NCBI GenBank assembly: GCA_021229015.1
Contig: CM037777.1
Location: 56,437,957-56,501,956 of the forward strand
Length of the DNA stretch: 64,000 nt
Direction of reading: 5' to 3'
DNA from: Solen grandis
Lineage: Eukaryota > Mollusca > Bivalvia > Adapedonta > Solenidae
In this document: piece by piece, positions 12,189 through 23,886 of the stretch
How positions within the stretch are numbered: the first letter of the stretch is position 1
How the letters are laid out: each line of letters opens with the position of its first letter
Notes under the pieces: generated by a model
What the model saw: only the letters and a program-made list of their open reading frames with translations
Told to the model about the DNA's origin: nothing
The model's database searches: none
Made by a program: the position numbers and the translations under genes

Positions 12189-12346
12189 ATTTTCAATATG
12201 CAACATTTAACTACACAGATTTATCAATATTGCAGTGTAAATAATTATATTTCTTGATATATAAAGCAAACAATTATATTTTGTAATTAAACAAAAGATA
12301 GTGAATATTTCAGATTTAAAAGGCTTAACTGCAGACTCTGGAAAAT

Positions 12347-12640
12347 GATGTTTGTTTGTTAGGTTTAACGTCCCACTGACAGTATTTCATTCATTTGGAG
12401 ACAATGTCTCCTTGAGACAGATTATAGTGCTGCCACAATGCAGTATCATTCCGTAGACAAGTGGCATGATACCACACCCAGTCACATTATCCTGACTACA
12501 GGCCAACCAGTCCTGCAACCACCCTTATATGCTGAGCGCCAAGCAAGGGAGCTATAACAGTACCATTATTTACGGCTTTGGTATGTCACGGCTGGAGATC
12601 GAACCAACAACCTCCCGTACCCGAGATGGACACTCTGGAA
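12347..12640 (-). mobile_element. tRNA-derived SINE, family C
   Basis: Tail side 'tgtttgttaggtttaacg' and 'cccactgacagtatttc', body 'acccagtcacattatcctga', head on the minus strand with a B-box-like 'ggttcgatctccagcc'. The head is truncated in the A-box region. Confidence 0.8.
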
Positions 12641-12792
12641 AATGATGATTAAGAGCTCACGTAATAATGTGTAGTGGATATATCAAACTTATGATCAATA
12701 GTTTAAATTTTCAAACCTTTTATGAGAGTCTAAATGAATTAAAGTGTTTCCAAGACTATTTTGTATTTCATAGTCATAACACAGTGTACCAA

Positions 12793-14339
12793 AACTAGAA
12801 CTGCCATTGTAATGGCGCAAATACCCCCTGTATAATACTTTTTGAGTTACGGCCCGGACAAAAATTAAGTCTGAAAATTTACAAAGGGCAATAACTCCAA
12901 AATTACGTGACAAAGAGTTATGTTTCATGGTCACTGCACGCCCCCTCAATGAGATCTATCCACATATGAAGTTTCATCTTGATATCTTTTATACTTTTTA
13001 AGTTACGGCCCGGATAAAAATTAAGTATGAAAATTTACAAAGGACAATAACTCCAAAATTACACAACAGAGAGTTATGGTTTCTTGATCACTGCACTCCC
13101 CCTCAATAAGATCTATCCACATATGAAGTTTCATCTCGATGCCTTTTATTCTTTTTAAGTTACGGCCCGGATAAAAATTAAGTATGAAAATTTACAAAGG
13201 ACAATAACTCCAAAATTACACAACAGAGAGTTATGGTTCTTGTCACTGCACTCCCCCTCAATAGATCTATCTACATATGAGTTTCATCTGATCCTTTTAT
13301 ACTTTTTGAGTTACGCCCGACAAAAATTAAGTTGAAAATTTACAAAGGGAAATAACTCCAAAATTATGTGACAGAGAGTTATGGTTCTTGGTCACTGCAC
13401 ACCCCCTCAATGAGATCTATCTACATATGAAGTTTCATCTTGATGCCTTTTATACTTTTTGAGTTACAGCCCGGACAAAAATTAAGTATGAAAATTTACA
13501 AAGGGCGATAACTCCAAAAATACGTGACAAGAGTTATGGTTCTGGTCATGCAGCCCCCTCAATGAGATCTACCACATATGAAGTTTCATCTTGATATCTT
13601 TTATACTTTTTGAGTTACGGCCCGGACAAAAATTAAGTATGAAAATTTACAAAGGGCAATAACTCCAAAATTACGTGACAGAGAGTTATGGTTCTTGGTC
13701 GATGCATGCCCCCTCAATGAGATCTATCCACATATGAAGTTTCATCTTGATGCCTTTTATACTTTTTGAGTTACGGCCCGGACAAAAGTTAAGTATGAAA
13801 ATTTACAAAGGAAATAACTACAAAATTACAACAGAGAGTTATGGTTCTTATCACTCATCCCCCTAATGTGATCCATCCACATATAAAGTTTCATCTTGAT
13901 GCCTTTTATACTTTTTGAGTTACGGCCTGGACAAAAATTAAGTATGAAAATTTACAAAGGAAAATAACTCCAAAATTACACAACAGAGAGTTATGGTTCT
14001 TAGTCACTTCATGCCCCCTAAATGAGATCTATCCACATATGAAGTTTCATCTTGATATCATTTATACTTTTTGAGTTATGGCCCGGACAAAAATTAAGTA
14101 TGAAAATTTACAAAGGACAATAACTCCAAAATTATGCGACAGAGAGTTATGGTTCTTGGTCACTGCACTCCCCCTCAATTAGATCTATCCACATATGAAG
14201 TTTCATCTTAATGCCTTTTATACTTTTTGACTTTGAGTTACAGCCCGGACAAAAAAAAACGACAGACTGACGGACGGACGGACTGACAAGCTGAATCCAG
14301 TATACCCCCCTTACAACTTCGTTGTGCAGGGGGTATAAT
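12793..14339 (+). mobile_element. Tandem-core element, family G, long copy
   Basis: The left hairpin CCATT-gt-AATGG is at 12804-12815 and the left motif ATACCCCCTG at 12821-12830. About nine core units of roughly 155 bp follow; 'gagatctatccacatat' recurs near 12951, 13109, 13261, 13412, 13563, 13719, 13868, 14024 and 14178. A GACGGAC tract is at 14263-14285. The right hairpin ACAAC-ttc-GTTGT is at 14313-14325. The right motif CAGGGGGTAT (14327-14336) is the exact reverse complement of the left motif. Confidence 0.85.
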
Positions 14340-15139
14340 AAACGTTTCTCAAAATCATAGGTTTTATATCTCAGTAGAAACTGACTATGTGTCAATGTGT
14401 TATTCAATGGTACATGTATTGCAATGTGTTGAAACAACCTAAAATGATGTATATGGTCAATACTCTACAGGTGATACGTCAGCTAGGTAAATAGAGAAGG
14501 TTTGACAGGTCCATTTCTTTTATTACACCATTTCTCTAGTAATGTAAGACAATGTATTAAATACTTTTCAAATATGTTAGCAATGTAGAATTAATATTTT
14601 TAGATCATACATTTTATTGGACCTGTTTATTCAAGGCAAACATTATAATCTCTATGCATACCTGATGCAAATTCGTTGAGCTTGAATTTCAACATACCGG
14701 TAATCATTGTGTTTACTCAAGTAGAACTATTTCATAACCATTTGATATATCACTGGAGAGTCTGTAATATGTGATTTACAAGTCTGCCACATTCTCTACC
14801 TCATTTTCAAACTTTAGAGATAATCACATTACCGAATGGATATCATGCAACATGTTTGAAATATCTGTCATTATGTTACAAGTTTGTTTGCTTATACTTT
14901 CTTGCTTACACATGATCTAAAAGTTGTGGGTTTGAACACCATTTGGGAAAAAAAATTTCCATGCAATTCCCAGGAGCAAAGTACTAGTCCAACCCAGGAA
15001 CCGTTGAGAGGGATTAGCATAAGTTGTAAGACAAAAAAGAAAAATAATTTAATTAAATTCAACATCTCAACTATATAAATAAAGTGACTTTTGTCTGCAG
15101 TACAAGACAGATAGATCAAGAGTGCCTCATGGTAATTTG
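14340..15139. other. Stretch with no feature recognised
   Basis: AT-rich DNA without a recognised repeat or a splice-bounded coding segment. Confidence 0.45.
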
Positions 15140-15350
15140 AAGTCACTTTAAATACACAGAGGAATGATATCACACCCTGTCACATTATCCTAACAATGTG
15201 GGCCCGCAACCAGTCCTGGAAGCATCATAATACAATAAACAATGATTCAGATAACAACTTTTGTATGTTACAGTTACTGGTGGGGGATTGAACCCATAAC
15301 CTCAGAGAGCTGAGTTACAGGGCAGACACTTTAGTCACTCAGCCAGATGG
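15140..15350 (-). mobile_element. tRNA-derived SINE, family C, old copy
   Basis: Diverged copy: 'tatcacaccctgtcacatta', 'caaccagtcctggaa', then 'ggattgaacccataacctc' and 'tagtcactcagcca' as the decayed tRNA-like head on the minus strand. Confidence 0.6.
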
Positions 15351-15471
15351 AGTGATTATATATAGTACAATATTTCAACTGTATAGCTGGACCCCTGCAA
15401 TTAAGCCTCAACAATTTAAAACTAAATCTCAGTTTAGCAAAACCAATCAAAGGGTTCTATCACTGTAGTAA

Positions 15472-15665
15472 TTAACCCTTTCCCTCATATAGACTCATTT
15501 TGACGCACTCAGTAGGTACCACATAATGCCTGATCTGCAGAAAACCACAGTTAAACCATACCAAATTTAATTATAAAATCCTCATTTCCAGACCACTGAG
15601 GAGAAGCGAACAGCATAAAACCTGATCAGCCTGCGAGTTACTTGCAGGCTGATCTGGTTTTTTCA
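15472..15665 (-). mobile_element. MITE family A, right part lost
   Basis: TTAACCCTTTCCCTCATA at the left end, through 'acgcactcagtaggtacc' to the central palindrome 'gatcagcctgcgag', then truncated into unrelated A-rich sequence (15680-15720). Confidence 0.85.
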
Positions 15666-15844
15666 TTCCTGGTTTTAGGTTTGGGAAATTAAAAAAAATT
15701 AAAAAAAAAAAAATTCCAAAAAATGAATATGCCTTCTGGTTTTAACTCTAAAAATTTATCACATATAATAAATACAACAGATACATCCTTATGTCCTCAT
15801 TATTAACATAATCTGCATAAAAAAAAAACTATTTCAAAAATGAA

Positions 15845-15985
15845 ACTAGATGTGGGTGTTCCTCGGAACACTTGTGTCGCCTGCATTTAAGCATGTTTGA
15901 TGAAAGAATTGACTAGAAAATCGATCTTTTGACAAATTATTGATAAAGCATAATCTATTTTGTGAGGTACAAAATAACACCAAAT

Positions 15986-16077
<92 letters not shown>

Positions 16078-17010
16078 GGGGGGAAATAAAATATTCAAAC
16101 AGTGCAATATGTAATAATTTTCCCGAGCACTTTCGACTATACAGTCTTCATCAGAGGAGTGTCAGAATGACTATGAATTCAAAACATTAACTGTAAGAAA
16201 AATTATGACGTCATTAAGCACTTATGACGTTAATTATATATATGTTGCAAGCTTGTAGTCATCATTATCATTATTGAGTTATCATTCTTGTGTACTGCAC
16301 TCAGACCAATGAGATCTATCTACTATAAATGTTTAAGGCAACACTTCAAATACTTTACAAGTTATGCACCACACAAGAATTAAATCCAAAAAAATAAACA
16401 AAGGGAAATAACTCCAAAAATACAACAGTTATCATTCTTGCACAATGCACTCCATGAGATCTTTCCACCTGTGAGGTTTCAAAGTAATACCTCAAATACT
16501 TTTCGTGTTATGCTCCAGACAAAAATGAAGTCTGAGATCAAAAAGGGTTTCAAGTCAACACCTCAAATACGTTTCGAGTTATGCCCCAGACAAAAATTAA
16601 GTCTGAAAATCAACAAAGGGAAATAACTCAGAAAATATTAAAGTCAGAGTTATCATTCTTGTGCACTGCACTCCACCTCAATGTGATCTATCCATGTTTT
16701 AAGTTTCAAGGTGATACCTCAAATACTTTTTGAGTTATGGTCCGGACAAAAATAAAATCTCAGAATCAACAAAGGGTAATAACTCAGAAAATACGAAAGT
16801 CAGAGTTATCATTCTTGTGCACTGCACTCCACCTCAATGTGATCTATCCATGTTTTAAGTTTCAAGGTGATACCTCAAATACTTTTCGAGTTATGCTCCG
16901 GACAAGAAAGTGTGACGCCGACGACGCCGACGACGACGACGCCGACGACGACGACGACGGACAAAGTGATCCCTATGTGTCTGCCATGCTATGCAGGCGA
17001 CACAAAAAAA
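15845..17010 (+). mobile_element. Tandem-core element, family H
   Basis: The left hairpin GTGTTCC-tc-GGAACAC is at 15856-15871. The left motif TTGTGTCGCCTGCAT is at 15872-15886. A compound microsatellite follows, then 3-4 units ('cactgcactccacctcaatg', 'acctcaaatacttttcgag') over 16260-16905, then a GACGCC/GACGAC tract (16912-16960). Inverted CTGC/GCAG is at 16981-16996. The right motif ATGCAGGCGACACAA (16991-17005) is an exact 15-nt reverse complement of the left motif. Minimal relatives lie at 27887 and 45686. Confidence 0.85.
15986..16083. repeat. Compound microsatellite (CA)n(TA)n(T)n(G)27
   Basis: About 13 CA, then about 14 TA dinucleotides, 16 T and 27 G in direct succession, inside the family H element. 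Pure G runs this long are rare and error-prone in sequencing. Confidence 0.9.
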
Positions 17011-18132
17011 AATTAAAGAGCTTTAAAAGATTATTTGAGTTAATCTTTTAGGTTAAAAAGAATTAGTTTCATTCGCAGTCAAATGGGGAATCAAGAATGT
17101 CATTTGCAAAACTTTGGTTTCAGTGAGACTGAATTAAGTGTAAGAACATTTCCAAGCACTTAACCATTACATGCTGTGAACATTTTCAGCAAGAACCCAC
17201 ATAAACAATTAATGGTAAAAACCAAAATGAAGAAAGGACAATTCAAATTAAGAAATTTATCAGGGTTAGGGTTAAAGGTATGTGTGTACATGTATAAACA
17301 CCTAGGGAATCAAAACACAATGCCATGCCAAATGCTTCAATGGAAAATATCATTATTATTTTCTGCAAACTCAACTGAAAGCAATAAACATATTTCCAAG
17401 CTAAGTGGAATGTAACAACACAGCTCTTAAAATAAACAAAGAACATTTCAGAAAGAAACCTGAGGTTAGAGAACATGATTTCAATGTTGGACCTCAAGAC
17501 TTCTGAAGTCAACAATCCAATCCAAACTGTACAGTACAGACAGGCTGTTAGTAATTGGGAATTTGACTGACTGCCAGGAGGAAGCCATTTATCTCTGTGT
17601 TAACTAGAATGTTACTATTGCATTTCATCCTCAATTTTCTGGTACAATTCCCAATCAGAACTTACTGAAATAACATCAAATATTTTCACGAGAATCCCCA
17701 GACAGGTGAGCCAGTTTTGATTGCCTTTTCCCCCGTCATGGGGATTGTTCAAAATAAGATACCAGTACAGATTTCTTTTTTTCTTCTTCCACAGCTTAAT
17801 AAAACAGAAAGAAAAGGAAACAGGAAAATATAAAAGAATGACACATTGAGAGGTGATACAAATTTAAAACTAAAAAACAAACTCCCCAAATATCTTTTGC
17901 AAATTTTGAAAAAAACAAAAAAAAACAACAACAAAAAACACCATACTTTTATCATAAAGATTGTTAACCAGGTTTCACTTCCTTGTTGTCAATTTTATAT
18001 GATATAATCATTTTCTCCTCATAAAACCATGCAAGGCTCTAATTGTTAAATCAATTTCTCTTCTTCTCTCTTTCATGAGTCTTTTCCTCTTTATTTTCTG
18101 TCTGTAACTATCTTATATACTCAAAGTACATT
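17011..18132. other. Stretch with no feature recognised
   Basis: A-rich and T-rich tracts (for example 17905-17940). Open frames here are low-complexity or lysine-rich, and none has a supporting splice pattern or homology. Confidence 0.45.
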
Positions 18133-18505
18133 AAATATTTCTTCCCATACCCACTGTAAAAAATGAATCTGTTAGTATGAGCTGAGGAATCTTTATTAAC
18201 CCTTTCCCTCATAGAGGACACCATGAAAAGACCTATGCGAACAGCATAAAACCAGATCAGCCTGCGAGTAACTCGCAGGCTGATCAGGTTTTATGCTGTT
18301 CGCTGCTCCTCAGTGGTCTGGAAATGAGGATTTTGTAATTAAATTTGGTATGGTTTAACTGTGGTTTTCTGTAGATCAGGCTTTATGTGGTTACCTACTG
18401 AGTGCGTCAAAATGAGTCTATATGAGGGAAAGGGTTAAATATTTCTTCCCATATCCACTGTAAAACATGAATCTGTTAGTTATGAGCAGGAATCTTTATT
18501 ATAAA
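18133..18505. repeat. Flanking duplication around a family A MITE
   Basis: The ~63 bp left of the MITE ('aaatatttcttcccata', 'atgaatctgttag', 'aggaatctttatt') recur directly right of it at 18437-18505 with a few substitutions and small indels. The MITE therefore lies between two direct copies of its own flank, far longer than a normal target duplication. Confidence 0.85.
18196..18438 (+). mobile_element. MITE family A, full-length
   Basis: Ends TTAACCCTTTCCCTCATA and TATGAGGGAAAGGGTTAA. The centre has the palindrome CAGCCTGCGAGT/ACTCGCAGGCTG flanked by 'gaacagcataaaacc' and 'ggttttatgctgttc'. Length is 243 bp. The TTAA target and a CCC start are typical of piggyBac-type non-autonomous elements; the assignment is inferred. 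Confidence 0.9.
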
Positions 18506-19338
18506 CCCACCGGTGTATATATAATGATCCTAATGATCATGACTTGTAAAGGAACCCAGTAAACATGCCTGAACTACAAGAACAAGTGCCTGGTAAGTAC
18601 TTGTATCCAATAGAGCCAGGATACTTTCAGAGGGTAGAGTACCGGTAGAATTAATCGGCCAGTATTAATACATCTGAAAACCTGTATGATGAATTGCTGC
18701 CGTTAACTTCAAGAGTTTAACATGACTCTGTAGGTGTTTATACCTATATGCAAGCCACCACTAAAATACACAAGTCTCCCAGAATCTGGCTCATTCTTTT
18801 TTCTGTAAGGTGTACATGTAACAAAGCAAAATGCCACCACATTTTCCAAATTTTTTTTCGTTCTAAGAAAACTAGAGCTTGGACAAAAAAAAGGGGGTAA
18901 ATTAAAATACAACATTATGACATATACATAATTATGACACAAATATTTGTTTTCTGAATATGTTATCAACATAACTGTGTGACAAATGACCTGGTATGTC
19001 TGTATTATAAAGTCAATTAATTACCTGTGATTAATCCTATTAATTTATCAAGACAATAATTATCTTATTTGCTTTCAAATGATTTCATTGAAGGTGATGA
19101 AAAACTATGTTACATCACCTTGACACAATAAGTGAATCATATATATATATATTATTATTATTATTATTTATTTTATTTTTTTTTGTAAAACCCGCTGGGA
19201 CAGGACAGAACAATGTATGTGACTTCTATATGTAATTGACTCAACCTCATATAATGGAGCATCATTAAAAACTGCTAAAAATCTTACACAAAAGCCATTT
19301 ATCATGGTAGCTATCATATGAGCGTGACATTATTATAA
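18506..19338. other. Stretch with no gene; short AT microsatellite
   Basis: Contains (AT)n(ATT)n at about 19139-19180. No coding segment was recognised. Confidence 0.45.
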
Positions 19339-20906
19339 AAACAAGAGCTGTCAGAGGACAGCACGCTCGACTATTCAAAATGATTGTTGGTAAATCAAAT
19401 GAAATATATTTCAATTCTTGCCTTTCACATACCCTGACTAATAATAGTCAAAAATTATATACCTTGATAGACTGATACCCCTTAATAGTTTTTATTTATG
19501 ATGTCTAAAATCAAACCCATGCCTAGTTACTGAGATATAAGCACAATAACACTGTGCATGCAAAACTTTAACCAAAAATCCAAGTTAGAAAAGGGCCATG
19601 ATTTGCATAAAATTCAGTCCAAAAGTTATCCTCCTTAGTTTTCTGATGCCCCTGAAGACACTCCTTAACTTTCTAGTCAATTCCACAAGCAATTTCTGAG
19701 ATATAAGCTGGGTAGTAGCTTGAATGCAAAAATATAACCAAAATTCTAAGTTAAAAGGGGGTCATAATTTTTAATATATTCCAACGAGTGTTATCTTCCT
19801 TTATAGTATGAAACCCCTAAACATATTAAAAGATGTTTAAAATCAATCCCATGCCTGGACTCTGAGATATAAGCATGAAAGTACCTTGCATGCAAAACTT
19901 TAACCAAAATTTCTAACTTAAACAAGAGCTGTCAGAGGACAGCACACTCGAGACTATTCAAGTGCATGTGTTGTAAAATCAATGAAATCTATGTTAATTC
20001 TTGCCCTTAACTTGCATGCAAAAACTTTAACCAAAATTTCGAGGTTAAAAAGGGGCCATAATTTGAAACATATTCTATCAAGAGTTATCTACCATGAAAG
20101 TATGATACCCCTAAAGATATTAAAGATGTTTAAAATCAATCCCATGCCTGGACTCTGAGATATAAGCATGAAAGTACCTTGCATGCAAAACTTTAACCAA
20201 AATTTCTATTAAAAAGGGGCCTAATTTAAATATTCCATCAAAAGTTATCTACCATGAAAGTATGATACCCCTAAACATATTAAAGATGTTTCAAATCAAT
20301 CCCATGCTTGGATACTTAGATATTAGCATGAAAGTATCTTGCATGCAAAACTTTAACCAAAATTTCTAGGTTAAAAAGGGGCCATAATTTTTAACATATT
20401 CATCAAGATTTATCTACCATAAAGTATGATACCCCTAAACACATTAAAGATGTTTCAAATTAATCCCATGCCTGGATCTGAGATATAAGCATGAAAGTAC
20501 CTTGCATGCAGAACTTTAACTGAAATTTCTAAGTTAAAAAGGGGCAATAATTTGTAACATATTCCATCAAGAGTTATCTACCATGAAAGTATGATACCCC
20601 TAAACATATTAAAGATGTTTCAAATCAATCGCATGCCTGGATACTGAGATATAAGCATGATAGTATCTTGCATGCAAAATTTTAAGTTACAAAGGAGCTA
20701 TAATTTGTAATATATTCCATCAAGAGTTATCTACCTTGGTTGCCTGATGCCCCTGAACATATTCATAAACTTTCAAGTCAATACCATAAATGGTTATTGA
20801 GATATAAGGTTGATAGTAACTTGCACGCAAAACTTTAACCAAAAGCTGCAACGCCAATGCCAGGGCAACTACAATAGCTCTCATATTCTTCGAATAGTCG
20901 AGCTAA
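19339..20906 (+). mobile_element. Tandem-core elements, family F, composite
   Basis: The left hairpin GCTGTC-agag-GACAGC is at 19347-19362 and the left motif GCTCGACTATTC at 19365-19376. A second left end with the same hairpin starts at 19921, so two copies are joined or nested. The core is about 6 units of roughly 170 bp ('cttgcatgcaaaacttta', 'ctaccatgaaagtatgat'). The right hairpin TATTC-ttc-GAATA is at 20884-20896. The right motif GAATAGTCGAGC (20892-20903) is the exact reverse complement of the left motif, then TAAAA. Confidence 0.85.
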
Positions 20907-21125
20907 AAAACCTATTTATCAAAGAAACTATCAAAACATACAGCTTTTGTTTAATGAACTTTTGATATAAAACACATTTTTTCCCCTGAGCTGACTTAAA
21001 CAACAAATGGAACATTCTCTATGGGTATTAAAAGAATTATTCTTTTTTTTTTTTTCTTCCAGGATCCTCGTCTACATTTATAGGGTATAACAAGTCAGTA
21101 TTCAGGATTCTTTTGATGTAAATAC

Positions 21126-21232
21126 CTGATATTAAATGAATGCCAGCCCATGTGTGCCCTGGGTCAGGTGAGATACAGCCCTCCCCATCCCATGGGGTCC
21201 AGCCTCCAACATGTTTACCCTGCTCTACCTCA
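21126..21232 (-). CDS. Candidate internal exon of an unrecognised gene
   Basis: On the minus strand a 107-nt segment lies between an acceptor (tatattcag) and a donor (gtattt), open in one frame only. It gives 35 whole codons between phase-2 and phase-1 boundaries, including GKHVGGWTPWDGEGC and SPDPGHTWAG. The tryptophan-, glycine- and proline-rich composition is unlike the surrounding AT-rich DNA and suggests real coding sequence. I do not recognise the family. WTPWDG recalls thrombospondin-type WxxW motifs, but the spacing and cysteines are insufficient to claim that. It is not GRAF-like. Confidence 0.5.
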
Positions 21233-21239
21233 CTGAATA

Positions 21240-22387
21240 TATATACAACATGGAACAACATGATAATTAGATAAATATATATGTGCACTCAGAAAATGGG
21301 TCATACTTATCTTTTTTTTCTGTGAGTAAGGGATATTGAGCTAAAAAAATCCGTTTGAAAAATCATCCGACTGAGAAAATAAGATAACCTATTTTGAATC
21401 ATGAAGTATTTGTATCAGTAAACAGAATAAGGATCCTATTTTTAGACCGAGGCTTAAGATATGCTGAAAGCATCCAACATTGGGATCAAATTCCAAACTA
21501 TAACAGTAATTGGTTTCAACTGTTGATTTCAAGTTCAATGAATGTGTTTACAAGAAGATGCACAGAAAAAAGTCTTCCAGAAAGTCTTCCAATTTTTTCA
21601 AAAAGCATTTCTATGTTTCATGATGTTGTTAATAATTGTATTTAAAAATATGAGAAATCATTAAGATATTTGATAAATTTCTGCTTCGGATATGCGCAGT
21701 AAATTTTAATATCCTAGATATAAAAAACAAAATGTAAAATTTATTTAGGACCTACACTTACATATAAATTTAAATAAATACTGCATATAATAGTTTTGTT
21801 ATTTATCTTAAAGGTTATACTTGTAGTTTGTAGGCAGGTACTGCTGTTTATTTATCTAAGAGGTAGTTGTTATCATTTAGGTTGCTATTGTTTAGCTTAT
21901 ATATACTGTTGTTGTTGTTGTTTATCTTATGATATTGATGTATAAAATTTATCTTATAGGCTGTTGTTACTTTATCTGAAAGGTTATTGTTTATATATCT
22001 TATACAATGTAGGTTGTGATTATCTATTCATCTTTATTGTTTACCTTAAATGTTGTTGGAATTGTTTATTTATCTTTTAAAGGCTGTTGAAATGTTTACC
22101 ATTAATTTTATTTATTTAAATAAAAGGATGTTGTTGTTTATTCATCTTAAAACGGTGTTGCTGTTTTTTTGCATTTACTGCAGTGAGGTACTTAAAGTGA
22201 TAGTTTGGTGACTATAACCACTTGGCCACAGAGACCACCTATCTTGAATGTTTATTAACTTAGCATGGAACTGTGTTTTTCACAGAGAACTGAGTACTGG
22301 GCTTCAGAAGTCACAGATAATAAAAACTTCATGTTAGAACATTTATTGAGATAGATTAATTTTTTTAAATCTTGTTTAACGATAAGT
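21240..22387. other. Stretch with no gene; TTAT/GTTGTT-rich
   Basis: From about 21780 to 22160 the sequence is a loose repeat around 'gttgttgtttatcttat' with variable spacing. No coding segment was recognised. Confidence 0.5.
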
Positions 22388-22641
22388 TTAACCCTTTACT
22401 TCATATAGACGCATTCTGATGCACTGGCAAAGTCATGCACAGCAGACCCTGATCAGACTGCTCCTACTGGAGATGTGTGATCAGGGTCTCCTGTTTTCTC
22501 AAACAATATTGTAGCTCAGTTTTTACACAGTCTGTTTGGCAAAGAAAAAATCATGATGTATATAGACCATTTTCAGTTCAGTTCATTAATATTTATCAAG
22601 TCATAAATTTGTACATGAATATTCATGAGGTAAAAGGTTAA
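22388..22641. mobile_element. MITE family B, full-length
   Basis: Ends TTAACCCTTTACTTCATA and TTCATGAGGTAAAAGGTTAA, flanked by TTAA like family A but with different internal sequence ('ccctgatcagactgctcc', 'gtgatcagggtctcc', 'catgaatattcatgagg'). Confidence 0.8.
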
Positions 22642-23203
22642 ATATTCTGTTTCTCCAGTATATATATTTTAGAAACGTTTAATCCTTAAAGGTAAACAGT
22701 AAACCAATATATTTTTTTTATGCATCAAAGCTAGTACTTCTATATATACCAACATTTGGTGTAATCAATAACTTATGTTCCCATTATACGTTTATTAACC
22801 ATCACAGTCTGTATTTTCGACAAGCAAGTATACCAAAATGACAAATTGTTTATCCTTTTGGCGAACATCTGGAAATACTTGGAGAGCCCATCCTAGTCAT
22901 CAGCTGAACCTGATGAACATGCTTTATCAGTAGATGATGCACCCGAAGATCTAGATCCTGCAGCCTCCTGTCACAGGCGACTAGATTATCATCTGAAACT
23001 GATGTCTGATGCACGATCTGTATGGTTCTGTCACTTGACTACAGACCATTCAAACAACCGTAGCTGAGAATAACATGACAGCTGAAGCCAGAATGGTACA
23101 TTCATTGCGTTGGAATTGGAAAAAAATCAACAGCTTATTCCCTGAGCTTGATATGCATCTACCAATAACAGATCTACACTTTTCCTGGTTTTGTTGTGAA
23201 AAT
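22642..23203. other. Stretch with no feature recognised
   Basis: Moderate GC with no open frame that survives on either strand. No known repeat. Confidence 0.4.
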
Positions 23204-23365
23204 TTAAGGTAAAGTCCCTGTAATGGTTCTGCTACGTCTTGGACCACTTAAAGCTTTATCAAGATAACCAAGGTACCCAATGAAACATTAGGAAACCTTG
23301 GTCATCTCCATGAAAGGCCATGAGGTCCAAAATGTAGCGGAACCATTACAGGAATTTTACCTTAA
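23204..23365. mobile_element. Near-perfect palindromic TTAA element
   Basis: TTAAGGTAAAGTCCCTGTAA at the left and its near reverse complement ending 'ggaattttaccttaa' at the right. About 39 of 42 arm bases pair, and an inner pair 'agataaccaaggt' / 'accttggtcatct' extends the hairpin. Both ends carry TTAA. Its right TTAA is also the left TTAA of the family A MITE at 23362. Confidence 0.8.
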
Positions 23366-23562
23366 CCCTTTCCCTCATAGAGGAAACCATGAAAAGACCT
23401 ATGCGAACAGCATTTTTATGCTGTTCCCTACTCCTCAGTGGTCAGGAAATGAGGATTTTATAATTAAATTTGGTAAGGTTTAACTGTGGTTTTCTGCAGA
23501 TCAGGCTTTATGTGGTACCTATTGAGTGCGTCAAAATGAGTCTATATGAGGGAAAGGGTTAA
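23362..23562 (+). mobile_element. MITE family A, central hairpin deleted
   Basis: Both TTAA ends are intact, but about 40 bp of the central palindrome are missing ('gaacagcatttttatgctg'). Confidence 0.9.
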
Positions 23563-23886
23563 GCCTCACATTCATCCACTATTAGTAGATTATTTTCAAA
23601 TTTTGACATCTCTAACTTCTCACTTTAGTATCACATACATATTGAGGGGTAAGAGCGAAACTTGGCAAAATGCTTATAAATATATATGCACTTAGCCTAG
23701 TTTGTGTTTAAACCTGAGGTCAACCATTGCAGATCACATGGTATTCCAGTGTTGCTATTGGATAATCTGATCATTTGATTAAACTAACATGACCTTTTTT
23801 TTTTTTTTTTTTTTACTTTTTCCACTATAGGAATCAAATTTGGACTAGTAATTTAAACTGATGCAGATTGATTTTTGGGTCCTGCC

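Noticed and set aside
16912..16975. Aspartate-rich open frame (repeated DADD/DDDD) on the plus strand
   Set aside because: It is the GACGCC/GACGAC simple tract before the right end of family H, not a protein gene.
23050..23247. 65-codon minus-strand frame
   Set aside because: Its first part lies in the arm of the palindromic element at 23204-23365, and the rest has no homology.
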